Below are positions 25,318 to 35,774 of a stretch of 40,801 nt of DNA, piece after piece. The notes beneath the pieces are model-generated. The model did not search any database and was not told the DNA's origin. It saw only the letters and a program-made list of their open reading frames with translations. This DNA comes from Lachnospiraceae bacterium. GTDB taxonomy: Bacteria > Bacillota > Clostridia > Lachnospirales > Lachnospiraceae. How positions within the stretch are numbered: the first letter of the stretch is position 1; every line of letters begins with the position of its first letter. The stretch is taken from positions 1-40,801 of the forward strand of contig JAEEIK010000157.1 of the NCBI GenBank assembly GCA_016281335.1. Direction: 5' to 3'. The translations under genes and the position numbers were made by a program.

Positions 25318-27558
25318 TCAATAACACCCGGTCCGGACACCTGCGGCTGCTTCAACAAGCTTTACCTCATCTTTATATCTTAGCCTGTACTGCCCGCCTT
25401 TATCAGAGGTGATAAAAGCATTAACAAACTTTCCGTCCTTCCAGCTTATATCCACGCTTACTCCGCCTTTGGCACGAAGTCCCTTAACTTCCCCGTTCTT
25501 CCATTCTTCCGGCAGGGCCGGAAGCAGTATGATCTCCCCGCCTGTGCATTGAAGCAGCGCTTCAGCAATAGCTGCGGTACCGCCGAAATTACCGTCGATC
25601 TGGAAAGGCGGGTGATTATCAAACATATTCGGATTCGTGGAGAGTCCCAGCAGCTTATGCAGGTTTTCATACAGCTTTTCGCTGTCGTAAAGTCTTGCCC
25701 ACATGTTCGCTATCCAGGCCCTGCTCCAGCCCGTATGACCTCCGCCGTGGGAAAGCCTGCGTTCCAGGGTTGCCCTGGCAGCTTTTGCAAGTTCGGGAGT
25801 TTTCCCCGGTGTTATCAGTTCTGCGGGATGCAGGGCAAAGAGCTGTGAGATATGCCGGTGTCCCGGCTCCACCTCATCATAGTCAACTGCCCATTCCTTT
25901 ATCTGTCCGTATTTTCCTATTTCCGGAGCAGGTATCTTTTTCAGGAGTTCCCCGAGTTCTTTTGCAAACCCTTCATCGATACCGAGTATCCCAGCGCTCT
26001 CTATCACCTCGTTAAAGAGTACCGTGATGATCTGGGAATCCATGGAAGGGCCGATACACAGACAGCCGGTAACACCCTTATCGGTTTTATAGGTATTCTC
26101 GGGAGACACCGAAGGTGAGGTCACCAGTCTTCCCTCTTCATCTTCGATAAGGAATTCCGTAAAGAATTCCGCCGCCTCTTTTAACAGATGGTATTTTTCT
26201 TTAAGGAATGCAATATCCTTTGTATATTCATAATGCAGATATACATGCAGCGCAAGCCAGGCCCCGCTCATGGGCCACAGCGTTGCCGGTATCCATTCAT
26301 CCTGAGGCGCTGCATCTCCCCAGATATCGGTATTATGATGACTCACAAAGCCCTTATCTATGCCGTACATCTCCTTCGCCATCCTGCGTCCGTTTACACA
26401 TACGCGCTCCAGCAGGTCGAATAAGGGTTCATGGCATTCACTTAAATTGCAGCTTTCCGCGGGCCAGTAATTCATCTCGGTATTGATGTTAACGGTAAAC
26501 TTGCTGCCCCAGGCCGGCCACATATCCTTGTTCCATATACCCTGGAGATTAAGGGGCTGGGATCCCGGCCTGCTGCCGGAGATCATCAGGTAACGTCCGA
26601 AATTGAAGTAAAGTTCCATAAGTCCGTTATCCCTGTTAGCCTCTTCCTTAAATGCAGCGATCCTTAAATCCGTCGTCAGACTTTCCTTCTTCTCTTTATC
26701 TTCCTCCAGGATAAGGCTCACACGCTCATAATATTTTTTATAGTCTGCGATATGCTCTTCTTTCAGCTTTAAGTATTCTTTGGCATATACTGCTTCTGCA
26801 TCCGAGACCGCCTTGTCCTTATAGCCTTCCTTCTCATAAAAACCGGTCCTTGCAGTTACAAACAATGTTGCCTCATCCGCTCCGCGTACCCGCAGCTTCT
26901 TTCCTACCGTGCGCAGACTGCCGCCCTTTATATTTCCCGCCAGCACTGCCGCGAAGAAAATCCCATCCGCAGATCCCGTGCCGCCGGTAAAGAGTATCAT
27001 GTTTTCGGCGCAGGGGCGGTTATCGTCATAGTAATCGTCTCTTCCGTCTATCCCCGCATCAAAATTTAACGTTCCCGGCTTATCCGCCGTGAAGTGCGCA
27101 ACTATTGCGGCATCGGGTGCGGAAGCGAAGTATTCTCTTTTATATTTGACACCGCCTGCGCTGTATTCCACTGCAGCTACAGCCTCAGAAATATCCAGCC
27201 TTCTTTCATACCCGCTTATCTCTTCGCCTTCATGGATCAGATCGATATTAAGATCCGCCAGCGGCATATAATGCCTGCTGTTGGGATTAATGCCCTGCAT
27301 CTTTTCAAAAGCCGTCTTTTCCGCCGCAGGTATATCCCCCTGTCTCAGTAGCTCCCTTACTTCCTTAAGGCCTTCCTGCGCATCGGGATTTACACGGTTC
27401 CTTAAGCCTCCGGACCATACCGAATCTTCATTGAGCCCGATCAGTTCCTTACTTACCCGCCCGTATACCATGCCTCCCATACGCCCGTTTCCTATAGGCA
27501 GCGCATTGTTGAAATCATCCGCTTCTTTTGTATATCTGAGTATGTGTTCGCTCTGCAT
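25318..27558 (-). CDS. GH95 family glycoside hydrolase (alpha-L-fucosidase type)
   Basis: A 746-residue enzyme of glycoside hydrolase family 95, whose members release terminal alpha-1,2-linked L-fucose (some act on L-galactose) with inversion. Family marks are present: LPIGNGRMGGMVYG and NEDSVWSGG near the start, NLQGIWNKDMWPAWGSKF followed by NINTEMNYW near residue 357 (the catalytic Asn pair), TSPSVSPEN near 481 (general acid Glu region), and FQIDGNFGGTAA near 653 (Asp). There is no signal peptide, so it is cytoplasmic and would act on imported oligosaccharides. A GGGAG site precedes the ATG, 17 bases after the DAHP-synthase stop, so it seems to be the last gene of the phenylalanine operon, an unusual partner. 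No sugar transporter is nearby. Confidence 0.95.
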   Translation of the reverse strand: MQSEHILRYTKEADDFNNALPIGNGRMGGMVYGRVSKELIGLNEDSVWSGGLRNRVNPDAQEGLKEVRELLRQGDIPAAEKTAFEKMQGINPNSRHYMPLADLNIDLIHEGEEISGYERRLDISEAVAAVEYSAGGVKYKREYFASAPDAAIVAHFTADKPGTLNFDAGIDGRDDYYDDNRPCAENMILFTGGTGSADGIFFAAVLAGNIKGGSLRTVGKKLRVRGADEATLFVTARTGFYEKEGYKDKAVSDAEAVYAKEYLKLKEEHIADYKKYYERVSLILEEDKEKKESLTTDLRIAAFKEEANRDNGLMELYFNFGRYLMISGSRPGSQPLNLQGIWNKDMWPAWGSKFTVNINTEMNYWPAESCNLSECHEPLFDLLERVCVNGRRMAKEMYGIDKGFVSHHNTDIWGDAAPQDEWIPATLWPMSGAWLALHVYLHYEYTKDIAFLKEKYHLLKEAAEFFTEFLIEDEEGRLVTSPSVSPENTYKTDKGVTGCLCIGPSMDSQIITVLFNEVIESAGILGIDEGFAKELGELLKKIPAPEIGKYGQIKEWAVDYDEVEPGHRHISQLFALHPAELITPGKTPELAKAARATLERRLSHGGGHTGWSRAWIANMWARLYDSEKLYENLHKLLGLSTNPNMFDNHPPFQIDGNFGGTAAIAEALLQCTGGEIILLPALPEEWKNGEVKGLRAKGGVSVDISWKDGKFVNAFITSDKGGQYRLRYKDEVKLVEAAAGVRTGCY

Positions 27559-27575
27559 CTTTTACTCCCGTTTTT

Positions 27576-28604
27576 TTACAACAGTTCCGCTATCTCGTAT
27601 ATCAGTTTTTCACTCTTCTCCCAGCCAAGGCAGGCGTCTGTTATTGACTTTCCGTAAACACCTTCTCCTATCTTCTGGTTTCCGTCCTCTATATAGCTTT
27701 CCACCATAAAGCCCTTAACCAGTCCCGCTATATCAGGATTATGCCTGCAGGCGTAGAGCACCTCTTTGATGATACGCGGCTGCTCGAAAGGATTCTTTCC
27801 CGAGTTGGCATGATTGGTGTCTATGATAACAGCCGGATTTGCATATTCTCCCTTCTGATAGTCCTCGTAAAGCCTGATCAGATCTTCGTAATGATAGTTG
27901 GGCAGCGACTGCCCGTGCTTGTTGGTATAGCCCCTGAGGATCGCATGTGTATGCATATTTCCGTCCGAATGGACTTCCCAACCCCTGTATATGAAGGTAT
28001 GACGGTGCTGGGCTGCCTGAATGGCATTCATCATTATGGTATTATCCCCACCTGTAGGATTCTTCATGCCTACAGGAACGCTGATGCCGCTGGCAACCAG
28101 ACGGTGCTGCTGGTCTTCCACACTTCTGGCTCCGACCGCGACATAGCCCAGCAGATCGTTAAGATAACGGTAATTTTCGGGATAGAGCATTTCATCCGCA
28201 CAGGAAAAGCCGGTTTCTTCGACAGCCCTCATATGCATATGTCTGGTGGCTATGATGCCTTTAAACATATCCGGCTTTTCGTTGGGATCGGGCTGGTGAA
28301 GCATCCCCTTGTAGCCCGCGCCGGTGGTGCGCGGTTTGTTTGTGTATATCCTCGGCACTATAAAGATTTTCTCTTCCACCTTTTCCTGCACCTTCTTAAG
28401 ACGCAGAGTATAATCGATCACACTGTCTTCATTGTCCGCGCTGCAGGGCCCGATGATCAGCAAAAGCCTTTTATCCTCTCCTTCAAAGATACGCTTGATC
28501 TGCGCATTTCTCTTCTCTATGGTCTCACTCATTTTTAGCGTTAAAGGATACATCTCCTTTACTTCCGCCGGTATGGTCAGCTTGCGTTCAAATTCCATTC
28601 CCAT
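27576..28604 (-). CDS. aroF: 3-deoxy-7-phosphoheptulonate (DAHP) synthase, class I
   Basis: This 342-residue enzyme condenses phosphoenolpyruvate and erythrose 4-phosphate in the first step of the shikimate pathway. It belongs to the AroF/G/H group: GPCSADN near residue 53 (metal-binding Cys), PRIYTNKPRTTGAGYKG (substrate-binding), GARSVEDQQHR, GMKNPTGG, IDTNHANSGKNP (metal His), MVESYIEDGNQ (metal Glu) and SITDACLGWE (metal Asp). Length is normal. The ATG of MGMEF is used, 9 bases after GGAGG; a second ATG beside that site opens only a 7-codon frame. It follows pheA by 45 bases and shares the phenylalanine-controlled promoter. Which amino acid inhibits it cannot be read from the sequence; the operon suggests phenylalanine. 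Confidence 0.96.
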   Translation of the reverse strand: MGMEFERKLTIPAEVKEMYPLTLKMSETIEKRNAQIKRIFEGEDKRLLLIIGPCSADNEDSVIDYTLRLKKVQEKVEEKIFIVPRIYTNKPRTTGAGYKGMLHQPDPNEKPDMFKGIIATRHMHMRAVEETGFSCADEMLYPENYRYLNDLLGYVAVGARSVEDQQHRLVASGISVPVGMKNPTGGDNTIMMNAIQAAQHRHTFIYRGWEVHSDGNMHTHAILRGYTNKHGQSLPNYHYEDLIRLYEDYQKGEYANPAVIIDTNHANSGKNPFEQPRIIKEVLYACRHNPDIAGLVKGFMVESYIEDGNQKIGEGVYGKSITDACLGWEKSEKLIYEIAELL

Positions 28605-28649
28605 TTTTCATATCCTCCAAAAGTCGGGTATCCGATCCCGTTCAGCTAT

Positions 28650-29471
28650 TTAATCCAGGGTTATTACCTCGTGATAGTTTCCGAGTATCCTTATCACATC
28701 ACAGTTCCACTTCAGTTCTGCTATCATCCTGTTACCGGCATTGCTCTTTATGTCCCCTTCGCCTTCGATGTAGAAATAATAATTCCAGGCGAGTTCTCTT
28801 GCGGGACGGCTTCTTATGGCCTTCAGATTAAAGCCGTTCATTCCGATGGTAGTCACTGCCTTAGCCAGCGCCCCTGCCTCGTTGTTCACGGTAAATATCA
28901 TGGAAAAAGCCTGTCTCTCTTTAAGCAGCGGTTCATCCTCCCTTGATATTACCACAAAACGCGTCATATTGTCGTCTTTTTCATTGATGTTATGATCCAG
29001 TATATCCAGGCCGTATATCTCAGCCGTTTCTTTGCTGGCAATGGCCGCCGTATGTATATCGCCCTTTTCTGCCACTTCCCTTGCGGATACCGCGGTATTG
29101 GTCGCCGCGCTCAGTTCAAAACCCTTCTCCTTTATATAGCCTGCGCACTGGTCCAGAGCCTGGGGATGGCTTACCACCCTGTTTATGTCCGAAAGCTTTG
29201 CTCCCTTTACAGCCAGCAAATGGTGGGTTATCGGCATCTCATATATACCTGCGATATACAGATACCCGAAATATAAGAGATCCATTACCTGCGCCACATC
29301 CCCTGCAAAACTGTTTTCCACCGGAAGCACGCCGTAATCGCAGTCCCCGTTCTTAACCGCCTTATAAACATTACCGAATGAGGGATAGGAAACACATTCG
29401 CATCCCGGAAATATCTTTCCTCCCGCTATATAGGCATATGCTCCTTTTATCCCGCTGTAACCAACCTTCAT
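28650..29471 (-). CDS. pheA: prephenate dehydratase
   Basis: A 273-residue enzyme that turns prephenate into phenylpyruvate, the committed step to phenylalanine. The dehydratase domain (1-180) has VGYSGIKGAYAY, LPVENSFAGDV, SHPQALDQC, NTAVSAREVAE, AAIAS and the catalytic DNMTRFVVI segment. A C-terminal ACT domain (about 190-270, starting FSMIFTVNNEAGALAKA) should bind phenylalanine; its usual ESRP motif reads RSRP here. There is no chorismate mutase domain, so a separate mutase must exist elsewhere. A strong AAGGAGG site precedes the ATG. Expression is controlled by the leader peptide and terminator at 29504-29688. Confidence 0.96.
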   Translation of the reverse strand: MKVGYSGIKGAYAYIAGGKIFPGCECVSYPSFGNVYKAVKNGDCDYGVLPVENSFAGDVAQVMDLLYFGYLYIAGIYEMPITHHLLAVKGAKLSDINRVVSHPQALDQCAGYIKEKGFELSAATNTAVSAREVAEKGDIHTAAIASKETAEIYGLDILDHNINEKDDNMTRFVVISREDEPLLKERQAFSMIFTVNNEAGALAKAVTTIGMNGFNLKAIRSRPARELAWNYYFYIEGEGDIKSNAGNRMIAELKWNCDVIRILGNYHEVITLD

Positions 29472-29503
29472 AACTGTTCCTCCTTTTTATAGGCTCCGGC
29501 AAA

Positions 29504-29531
29504 CAAAAAACCTGCCCGGAAAGGACAGGTT
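29504..29531 (-). terminator. attenuator terminator before pheA
   Basis: On the minus strand AACCTGTCC (29531-29523), a 5-base loop and GGGCAGGTT (29517-29509) form a 9-base stem with one G-U pair, followed by a T run to 29504. It lies between the Phe-rich leader peptide and pheA, 33 bases before the pheA ATG. An upstream ACAGG (near 29567) could pair with its 5' arm as part of an antiterminator. Confidence 0.85.
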
Positions 29532-29577
29532 CTTATTCACTCAGTGCTTTTCTTATCTAAGCAATCCTGTTCTCCGC

Positions 29578-29688
29578 TTACGCATCCTTATGTAGCTTAC
29601 TAAAGGCAAAAAAACTAAAGCCTGCAAAAAAGCTGCCGGCCTTAAAGAAGTCAAATGCGTATGCGTTTGTAACAGTCTGCTTGTTCAT
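29578..29688 (-). CDS. phenylalanine-rich leader peptide controlling pheA
   Basis: A 36-codon reading frame (ATG at 29688, TAA at 29578-29580) encodes nine Phe in its central 18 residues: AFDFFKAGSFFAGFSFFAF, plus one Tyr. It lies between a consensus promoter and an intrinsic terminator upstream of pheA, which is exactly the layout of ribosome-mediated attenuation: low charged tRNA-Phe stalls the ribosome and prevents the terminator forming. No Shine-Dalgarno site is present, and the -10 box ends only 7 bases before the ATG, so the transcript probably begins at or next to the ATG and is leaderless. The frame is too short for routine gene calling. Confidence 0.88.
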   Translation of the reverse strand: MNKQTVTNAYAFDFFKAGSFFAGFSFFAFSKLHKDA

Positions 29689-29695
29689 GTCAGCT

Positions 29696-29724
29696 ACAGT
29701 ACCATATTTGTTTTCGTCTGTCAA
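29696..29724 (-). promoter_or_regulatory. promoter of the pheA operon
   Basis: On the minus strand a perfect TTGACA (29724-29719), a 17-base spacer and TACTGT (29701-29696). The -35 box starts 4 bases after the stop of the HD-GYP gene, so the operon has its own start independent of the c-di-GMP operon. Confidence 0.8.
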
Positions 29725-29728
29725 CAGT

Positions 29729-32137
29729 TTATGTTCTGATCCTTATATCCATAAGCGTGCACAGATCACCCGTCAGCGCCACAAGGACATCCTCCGCATC
29801 ATAGGGCAATACTGTTGTGCAATCCAGACTGATGCCTGCATTTTCCGTGGTAAAGCGGATCCTGTTCTTTCTTCTGCTGAAATCGATCTCGTAATCAAGT
29901 CCTTTACTGTTCTTTTTCTTCCAGTAATCCCAGCCCGCAAATTCGCTGCTCTTATGGACTATGAGCTTATTCTTTCCTTCTCCCTCATCCGTGGCATCAT
30001 CCCCGTCCAGACGTATGCATGCATATTCACGGTAGCCCTTGCCGCCAACGTTTCCGTCCTCGGATGAATAAAGAAGAACATAAGCGCAGTGGTGTACAAG
30101 ACTGGCCATGGGCAGTGTCTGGGTACGGAAGAATATCCTCATTCCGTCTGCAACCGGAAGCCCCGGTGTATAGGCTTCTCTGTAGCCGTCCACTTCCACA
30201 TTCGGTATGTCCCCGTCCTTCCTCGTGAAATAATTAACCTCGGGCGCTATCCTTGAAATAGGCGCATCTTCGGTATTCAGGGACACTTCCTTCACATGGA
30301 TCTTCCTCACACTGCAGTGTTCTCCGGTAAGTCCGAGATATACGAATCTTGTGGCATCCGGAAGCGCCACCGTCACTTGTGCGGATATATAGGGCGAGTT
30401 TATGCTCAGCCTTACATGATCCTTAAGATTCACCGCCTCTATCTCATAGGTGATCCAGACATTGCCTTCCGCTTCTTCAAGCACATCCTTTTCACTGACC
30501 TTTGCTTTTATATCCCTTGCCGAAGTACAGATGGTATGGCCGTCCATCCATATCTCACCGAATTCGAAATACTTAAGGTTTCTTATACTGCTTTCGGTTC
30601 TGTGCACACAGGTATCCAGAGAATCAAACAGCACTATGGCCGGTATGGATTTCTTTTTGTCAAAGCCCTCATCCGGCCTTGCTTCGAATTTGACCTTCAG
30701 ATACTCTTTGGACAGCTTTAAACCGTCGGATACTATCTGCTTATACTCATCAAAATGCATGGCGCTGACTTTGGTCAGATCATATCTGTCAGACTCGTCC
30801 ACATTTTCCTCATCGGTCTCACGCATCAGATAATCGGTGTCCCTGTCGATCATGCGTATCATGATGTCCACTATCTTCGGATCGTACTCCCTGCCTGCAC
30901 CTTCCTTAAGAAGCTCACGTACTTTTCCCTGGGCCAAAGGATCACGCCCCTCCTTGTAGGATGTCATCTCATCATAAGCATCCGCAACCGCTACTATACG
31001 TGCTGTCAGGGGTATGGCTTCTCCCTGAAGTCCTTCCGGATAACCTTTTCCGTCATATCTTTCGGTATGATACAGAGCAGCGGTCTTCAGGTAAGGCTGC
31101 TCCTCCAGCTGTGACAGAAGTTTTTTTGTGACCTCGGGCAGCTTCCTGAGCATCTTTTCCTCGCTCCCCGTCAGTCGTCCGCTCTTTCCCATAAGTGAAT
31201 CCGGAAGCGTAATGTACCCTATGTCATGCAGTGCAGCCGAATAATATACCCTGAAGCATTCCCTGTCATCCATTCCCAACTCGCCTGCTATCTCACGTGA
31301 ATAAGCCGCCACTCTCAGTGAGTGTCCTTTTCTGAAACCGCCTCTTTCATCAAGCGCATTGACTACGGTTTTTGTCAGCTGTTCAAAACTCCGTCTTAAG
31401 GAAAGGCTCCTTTTATGCGCATCATCCAGCTCTCTCAGCTGGGCTTTCTCCAGCTTTTCGTTAAGTTCCGATATTGCAAATGCATACAGCACTATGCCCA
31501 TGCCGACTATAGCCATATTGGTAAGAGATACACCGTAGAAGAACGCCTGGAATATGGATGCGACCATGGGAAACACCGTAAAGAGTAACAGAGGTACGCT
31601 TATGTAAAGGTTCAGACGCTTAACATACTGTATGATGACCGATAACTGGAACAACAGTGCAAGGAAGGGAATGATGTAACATATAATGAAGCCCGGGCCC
31701 CTCTGATATGCGTTGTTCTCATCAAAGTAGTAATACAATCCCGTAAACTGTGATATGACGACCATAAGCCATCCGACAGCACATATTATCTCAACTATCC
31801 TGAGTCTCATGGGCACGGTATTGAGCTCCATCTCGTTCCTGCACAGATCCGCAAGATACAGATTGAAACTGTGTACCACGGATATGGTCATAAAGAACAC
31901 AAGGAAATTACTTATCCTTACCATGTGATAAGCGGTATCCCCCGATATTCCGTGATATACATATGCAAGGCGGTCCGAATACAGCAGTATGCCGGCAGCA
32001 AATTCAAGATGCGCAAGGGCCCGCTTTCTTTTTTTCGGTATCGACCTTGTGAGCAGCGCCATTATGCCGACAACGACGCAGACACTGGACAGTCCCAGCA
32101 TGATATTCAGTTGATGAGCTTCCAGCCAGCTAAACAT
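29729..32137 (-). CDS. membrane HD-GYP protein with duplicated C-terminal domain (predicted c-di-GMP phosphodiesterase)
   Basis: An 802-residue protein. Residues about 10-230 hold seven membrane helices with short loops, an intramembrane sensor. A short coiled linker leads to an HD-GYP domain (about 260-425): [28 protein letters not shown] near 304 (HD metal site) and [13 protein letters not shown] near 362 (GYP), so c-di-GMP hydrolysis is likely. After it come about 330 residues that I do not recognise, predicted beta-rich and containing two related ends ([16 protein letters not shown] near 635 and [16 protein letters not shown] at the C-terminus), so a beta-sandwich seems duplicated in the cytoplasm. 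The start overlaps the hybrid-kinase stop by 8 bases with GAGGAAACAAAGG before it. Confidence 0.9.
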   Translation of the reverse strand: MFSWLEAHQLNIMLGLSSVCVVVGIMALLTRSIPKKRKRALAHLEFAAGILLYSDRLAYVYHGISGDTAYHMVRISNFLVFFMTISVVHSFNLYLADLCRNEMELNTVPMRLRIVEIICAVGWLMVVISQFTGLYYYFDENNAYQRGPGFIICYIIPFLALLFQLSVIIQYVKRLNLYISVPLLLFTVFPMVASIFQAFFYGVSLTNMAIVGMGIVLYAFAISELNEKLEKAQLRELDDAHKRSLSLRRSFEQLTKTVVNALDERGGFRKGHSLRVAAYSREIAGELGMDDRECFRVYYSAALHDIGYITLPDSLMGKSGRLTGSEEKMLRKLPEVTKKLLSQLEEQPYLKTAALYHTERYDGKGYPEGLQGEAIPLTARIVAVADAYDEMTSYKEGRDPLAQGKVRELLKEGAGREYDPKIVDIMIRMIDRDTDYLMRETDEENVDESDRYDLTKVSAMHFDEYKQIVSDGLKLSKEYLKVKFEARPDEGFDKKKSIPAIVLFDSLDTCVHRTESSIRNLKYFEFGEIWMDGHTICTSARDIKAKVSEKDVLEEAEGNVWITYEIEAVNLKDHVRLSINSPYISAQVTVALPDATRFVYLGLTGEHCSVRKIHVKEVSLNTEDAPISRIAPEVNYFTRKDGDIPNVEVDGYREAYTPGLPVADGMRIFFRTQTLPMASLVHHCAYVLLYSSEDGNVGGKGYREYACIRLDGDDATDEGEGKNKLIVHKSSEFAGWDYWKKKNSKGLDYEIDFSRRKNRIRFTTENAGISLDCTTVLPYDAEDVLVALTGDLCTLMDIRIRT

Positions 32138-35100
32138 CCTTTGTTTCCTCTTTTTCTTCCGGGATAAGCATCATGCTTTCCGGAAGATGCTTCATTATCA
32201 CATGCTCTACAGCTATTATATCAACAGGTTTCAGCAGGTAACCGTTATAGCCTTTCGACAGATAGTACTCTTCTCCTCCCGATGCACTGCTGTCGGTAAG
32301 CGCATATACCGGCAGCTTCGGATGGTCTTTTCTTATCTTCGTTATGACCTCGTTCCCGTCCGTTCCCGGCATCATATGATCCAGCAGTACCACATTGATA
32401 TCGCTGCTCTCTATCTTTTCCAGGCATTCTTCGGCGCTTCCTGCCGTGGTCACAAATACGCCGGTAGGTTTTAAAAGTCCCTTGATCACATTCAGGTTCA
32501 CCGGATCGAAATCCGCCACAAGTATATCCGCATCCGGAGCGATAAACTGCGGTTTATATGTTTTATTTTCATCATCGGCGCCGTCTTCGTCAAATATTCC
32601 TACAGGCGTCTCATCCACGATCTTCTGCCTGAGCGTAAACAGAAACTCGCTTCCTTCACCGTAAACACTCTCGCACTTAAGTTTTCCGCCCATCATTTCA
32701 GCAAACTTGTATGAGATATCCAGGCCAAGACCTGTTCCCTTTATAGCGGATGCCCTCACCTCATCCATTCTGTCATAGACTGAGAACAGCATATCCAGTT
32801 CTTCCTTCTTCATGCCCCGGCCGGTGTCCTTAACGGTTATGATAAGACCGACTCCGGCTTCGTTTCTCTCCGTTACCCTTATGCCAAATTCAATGCTGCC
32901 TTCTTCCGTAAATTTCACTGCATTTGTCAGAAGGTTCATTATGATCTGTTTTATCTTGCCTCCGTCACCATACAGTCTTTTGGGCAGTCCTTCATCAATG
33001 TCTGTCGTAAACTTAAGTTTCTTTTCTTCTGCCCGCTCACGTATCACGGCTATGATGCTCCTGAGCATTTCCCCGGTAGCATATTCCTGTTCTATTACAT
33101 ACACCTTACCCGTCTCTATGCTTGAAACATCGATCAGATCATTGATCAGCGCCATCAGCGATTCGGAAGCATATCTGATGTCTTTCGCATAGGAATTAAC
33201 CGCCCCGTAATACTCTTTCGGAACATTCCTGTTATCCTCACGCAGTATCATCTCATCCATGCCGATGATCCTGTTGATGGGAGAACGTATCTCCTGACTG
33301 ATGTTTGCAAGAAATCTGGACTTGGCGGAATTGGCTTTCTCCGCTTCTTCCTTTGCTTCCTGTATCTCTATATACTGCTTTCTTATGATGGTACCGCTCA
33401 TGATACGCCACACTATAACGCCTATTGTGGCCAGTGCAATGAGCATTATCGCCATTCTTACAGACATCCTTTCAAAGAATTCAGGATCCTTTACGATCTT
33501 ATATGTATTTCCGCTCAGCACTTTTTTAGTCACATCGTCAAGTATCTGTACATGGAGGGTGTACTCGCCATAACCCAGTCCGGTAAAGACGAGGGGTGTC
33601 AGTCTGCTCTGTTCCGCAGTGATACCCATATCCCCGCTTCCTTCCAGATACATCCTTACTATGGGATCGGATACGGTATAATCAAGAATGGCCGGCGTGA
33701 TCTGTATACGGCCGTTACCCGCAGGTATACGGTATATGCCCGCCTCATCCGGCATTATTTCTGTACCGTCATAGTTTACGGATCTTAAGGCAATGAGCAT
33801 ATTACCGGACAGATCGTAAAAATTTTCTATGCTTGCCGCGGATACTCCGCTCTGTCCGGCTATATACACTATACCGTTTTCTCCTATACCGCTGTAGCTG
33901 TGGGAGACAGGTATGCTGGTAAGTCCGTTGGAAGTCTCATAAAGCTTATAGTTCTCTATCTTATCCGCAAGGACTGCATCTGCCCTGACGGAGTATATGC
34001 CCTTTGATGACAGGAACCACAGCTCATCATCTCCGCGCTCCAGTACATCAAAGACATTGTTATACGGGAAGCTGGTAACATTGCATACCATTCCGTCTTT
34101 TATGTATTCTACGGTACTGGAGGTGATGACCCAGAGGACTCCTCTTTTGTCATCTCTCCTGATGCGCATGATAACCTCACTGGCAAGTCCCTGTTCCATT
34201 CCTATCCTTTTATATGAATCATCACCGATCACATATATGCCGTCTCCGTCAGTTCCCGCATATATGCTACCGTCCGCTCCTTCACAGACTGTCAGTATGA
34301 TCGTATTCTTAAGCCCCTGCCTTGCCCCGTAGCTCTTTATGACGCTGTCGTCTCTGATTACTGCCACGCCCGCATTGGTCCCCACTATGATTGATCCGTC
34401 GGAAGCCTCATATGTGCATCTGATCTCGTTGCTTGGCATTTCATCATAAACGGTAAAAGCTTTCAGCTCCCCGTCGCTGTTCAGGCGCACGAGTCCCTGG
34501 CTGCCCGAGAAGGTCGAAAACCACAGACTGTTCCTGCTGTCTTTCATGATGCAGCGTATCCTTGTGCCTTCAAAATATTCGGTCAGGCCGTTTTCGATGC
34601 TGTGGTAATCTTCATCTATGATCTGCAGTCCCTTATCAGTTCCTATATACAGTAAACCGTCCCTGTAACAGCTGGCATTTACCACTTCGGACTCAATTCC
34701 CGCCGCTCCTGTAATGTCAAGGAAATTATCGGCCACCAGCTTCATCACTCCGTATCTGGAAGATGCAAACCATATATTTCCCTGCAGGTCCGAAGTCATC
34801 ATCTCGAAGGAATCTTTTACCGGCAGACTGTCAAAGGCTGTAAATTCATCATTCTCATTGATATAACCGGCAGCATGCACGGAAGCTATCCATAATCTGC
34901 CGCAGGCATAATGCATCCAGTGAATGTCGGAAAGCGGCGCCGTATCGAGCCTTTTCATCTCGGCTGCCGACTTACCGAAAGTTCCGTAATACACATGGTC
35001 CCTGCTTGTGCCAAAATACAGGGTTCCCGGTTTTTCGGGATCTGCAAGTATCGTTGTGATCTTTCCTATACCCAGCTCGGAACTCCTGTAGAATTCCTCC

Positions 35101-35774
35101 ACTCCCGAAGTCCTTAGTTTAAATACACCGCCCTCCGATGTGTGTCCGTATACCTTTCCGTCGGCATCGGATACCAGCCTGAGTATCCTTTGGCCCTTTA
35201 TCCTCTCATCATCAATAGGATGGATCTTCATATCTGTATCAAAGTAATTAACGCCTGCAGTGGAAGCCACAAAAACATTGCCCTCAGCATCCTCGGCGAA
35301 AGATCTGATGGAATTGGAGTTAAGACCGTCAGACTTCATGAAGTGTTCCTGTTTCTGTCCGTCTATCACCACCACGCCCTTGTCATTGGTAGCTACCCAG
35401 ATCCTTCCGTTTGAATCTTCAAACAATCCGCGTCCGCTGCTCAGACCGTTATCGCCGGGCAGCTTTTCAAATCTGACACCATCATATCGGATTATTCCGC
35501 TGTATCCGCCTATCCAGATATAACCGTCACTCGAGGCCAGGACACAGTTAGCTTCCGAGGTCGGCAGCCCGTTGGTCGCATCGTATAAGACCGGCAGAAA
35601 ATATACGCCGGGTATCTGGTTGCTAGCCGCATAACCGCCGCCTACAGGATGGTCATTCCGATCGCTGCCGCTGTCTTCCTCCTGGGTCGCATGCACGTAA
35701 AAATATCCGCATGTCGATGACATGAGAAGAAATGCGAGCAGTATGACTATTGTCCTTATCCTTAGTCTTTTCAT
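32130..35774 (-). CDS. hybrid histidine-kinase-like protein with beta-propeller sensor, phospho-His missing
   Basis: A 1214-residue protein. A signal/anchor helix (about 7-28) is followed by an outside region of about 700 residues made of Reg_prop-type propeller repeats ([53 protein letters not shown]) and a Y_Y_Y-like domain, a membrane helix (about 775-795), a kinase core and a receiver. The histidine box reads [14 protein letters not shown]: codon 33294-33296 is CAG, Gln, where kinases have His. The ATP-binding domain looks intact (NLLTNAVKF near 948, [23 protein letters not shown]). The receiver has VLLDHMMPG near 1130, Thr in ALTDS and Lys in LLKPVD. It cannot autophosphorylate in the usual way. 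It overlaps both HD-GYP genes. Its ligand may be a polysaccharide fragment, as for similar propeller sensors. Confidence 0.92.
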   Translation of the reverse strand: MKRLRIRTIVILLAFLLMSSTCGYFYVHATQEEDSGSDRNDHPVGGGYAASNQIPGVYFLPVLYDATNGLPTSEANCVLASSDGYIWIGGYSGIIRYDGVRFEKLPGDNGLSSGRGLFEDSNGRIWVATNDKGVVVIDGQKQEHFMKSDGLNSNSIRSFAEDAEGNVFVASTAGVNYFDTDMKIHPIDDERIKGQRILRLVSDADGKVYGHTSEGGVFKLRTSGVEEFYRSSELGIGKITTILADPEKPGTLYFGTSRDHVYYGTFGKSAAEMKRLDTAPLSDIHWMHYACGRLWIASVHAAGYINENDEFTAFDSLPVKDSFEMMTSDLQGNIWFASSRYGVMKLVADNFLDITGAAGIESEVVNASCYRDGLLYIGTDKGLQIIDEDYHSIENGLTEYFEGTRIRCIMKDSRNSLWFSTFSGSQGLVRLNSDGELKAFTVYDEMPSNEIRCTYEASDGSIIVGTNAGVAVIRDDSVIKSYGARQGLKNTIILTVCEGADGSIYAGTDGDGIYVIGDDSYKRIGMEQGLASEVIMRIRRDDKRGVLWVITSSTVEYIKDGMVCNVTSFPYNNVFDVLERGDDELWFLSSKGIYSVRADAVLADKIENYKLYETSNGLTSIPVSHSYSGIGENGIVYIAGQSGVSAASIENFYDLSGNMLIALRSVNYDGTEIMPDEAGIYRIPAGNGRIQITPAILDYTVSDPIVRMYLEGSGDMGITAEQSRLTPLVFTGLGYGEYTLHVQILDDVTKKVLSGNTYKIVKDPEFFERMSVRMAIMLIALATIGVIVWRIMSGTIIRKQYIEIQEAKEEAEKANSAKSRFLANISQEIRSPINRIIGMDEMILREDNRNVPKEYYGAVNSYAKDIRYASESLMALINDLIDVSSIETGKVYVIEQEYATGEMLRSIIAVIRERAEEKKLKFTTDIDEGLPKRLYGDGGKIKQIIMNLLTNAVKFTEEGSIEFGIRVTERNEAGVGLIITVKDTGRGMKKEELDMLFSVYDRMDEVRASAIKGTGLGLDISYKFAEMMGGKLKCESVYGEGSEFLFTLRQKIVDETPVGIFDEDGADDENKTYKPQFIAPDADILVADFDPVNLNVIKGLLKPTGVFVTTAGSAEECLEKIESSDINVVLLDHMMPGTDGNEVITKIRKDHPKLPVYALTDSSASGGEEYYLSKGYNGYLLKPVDIIAVEHVIMKHLPESMMLIPEEKEETKDV

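Noticed and set aside
29472..29728. T-box riboswitch upstream of pheA
   Set aside because: No T-box consensus or specifier stem is visible; the Phe-rich leader peptide and terminator explain the region better.
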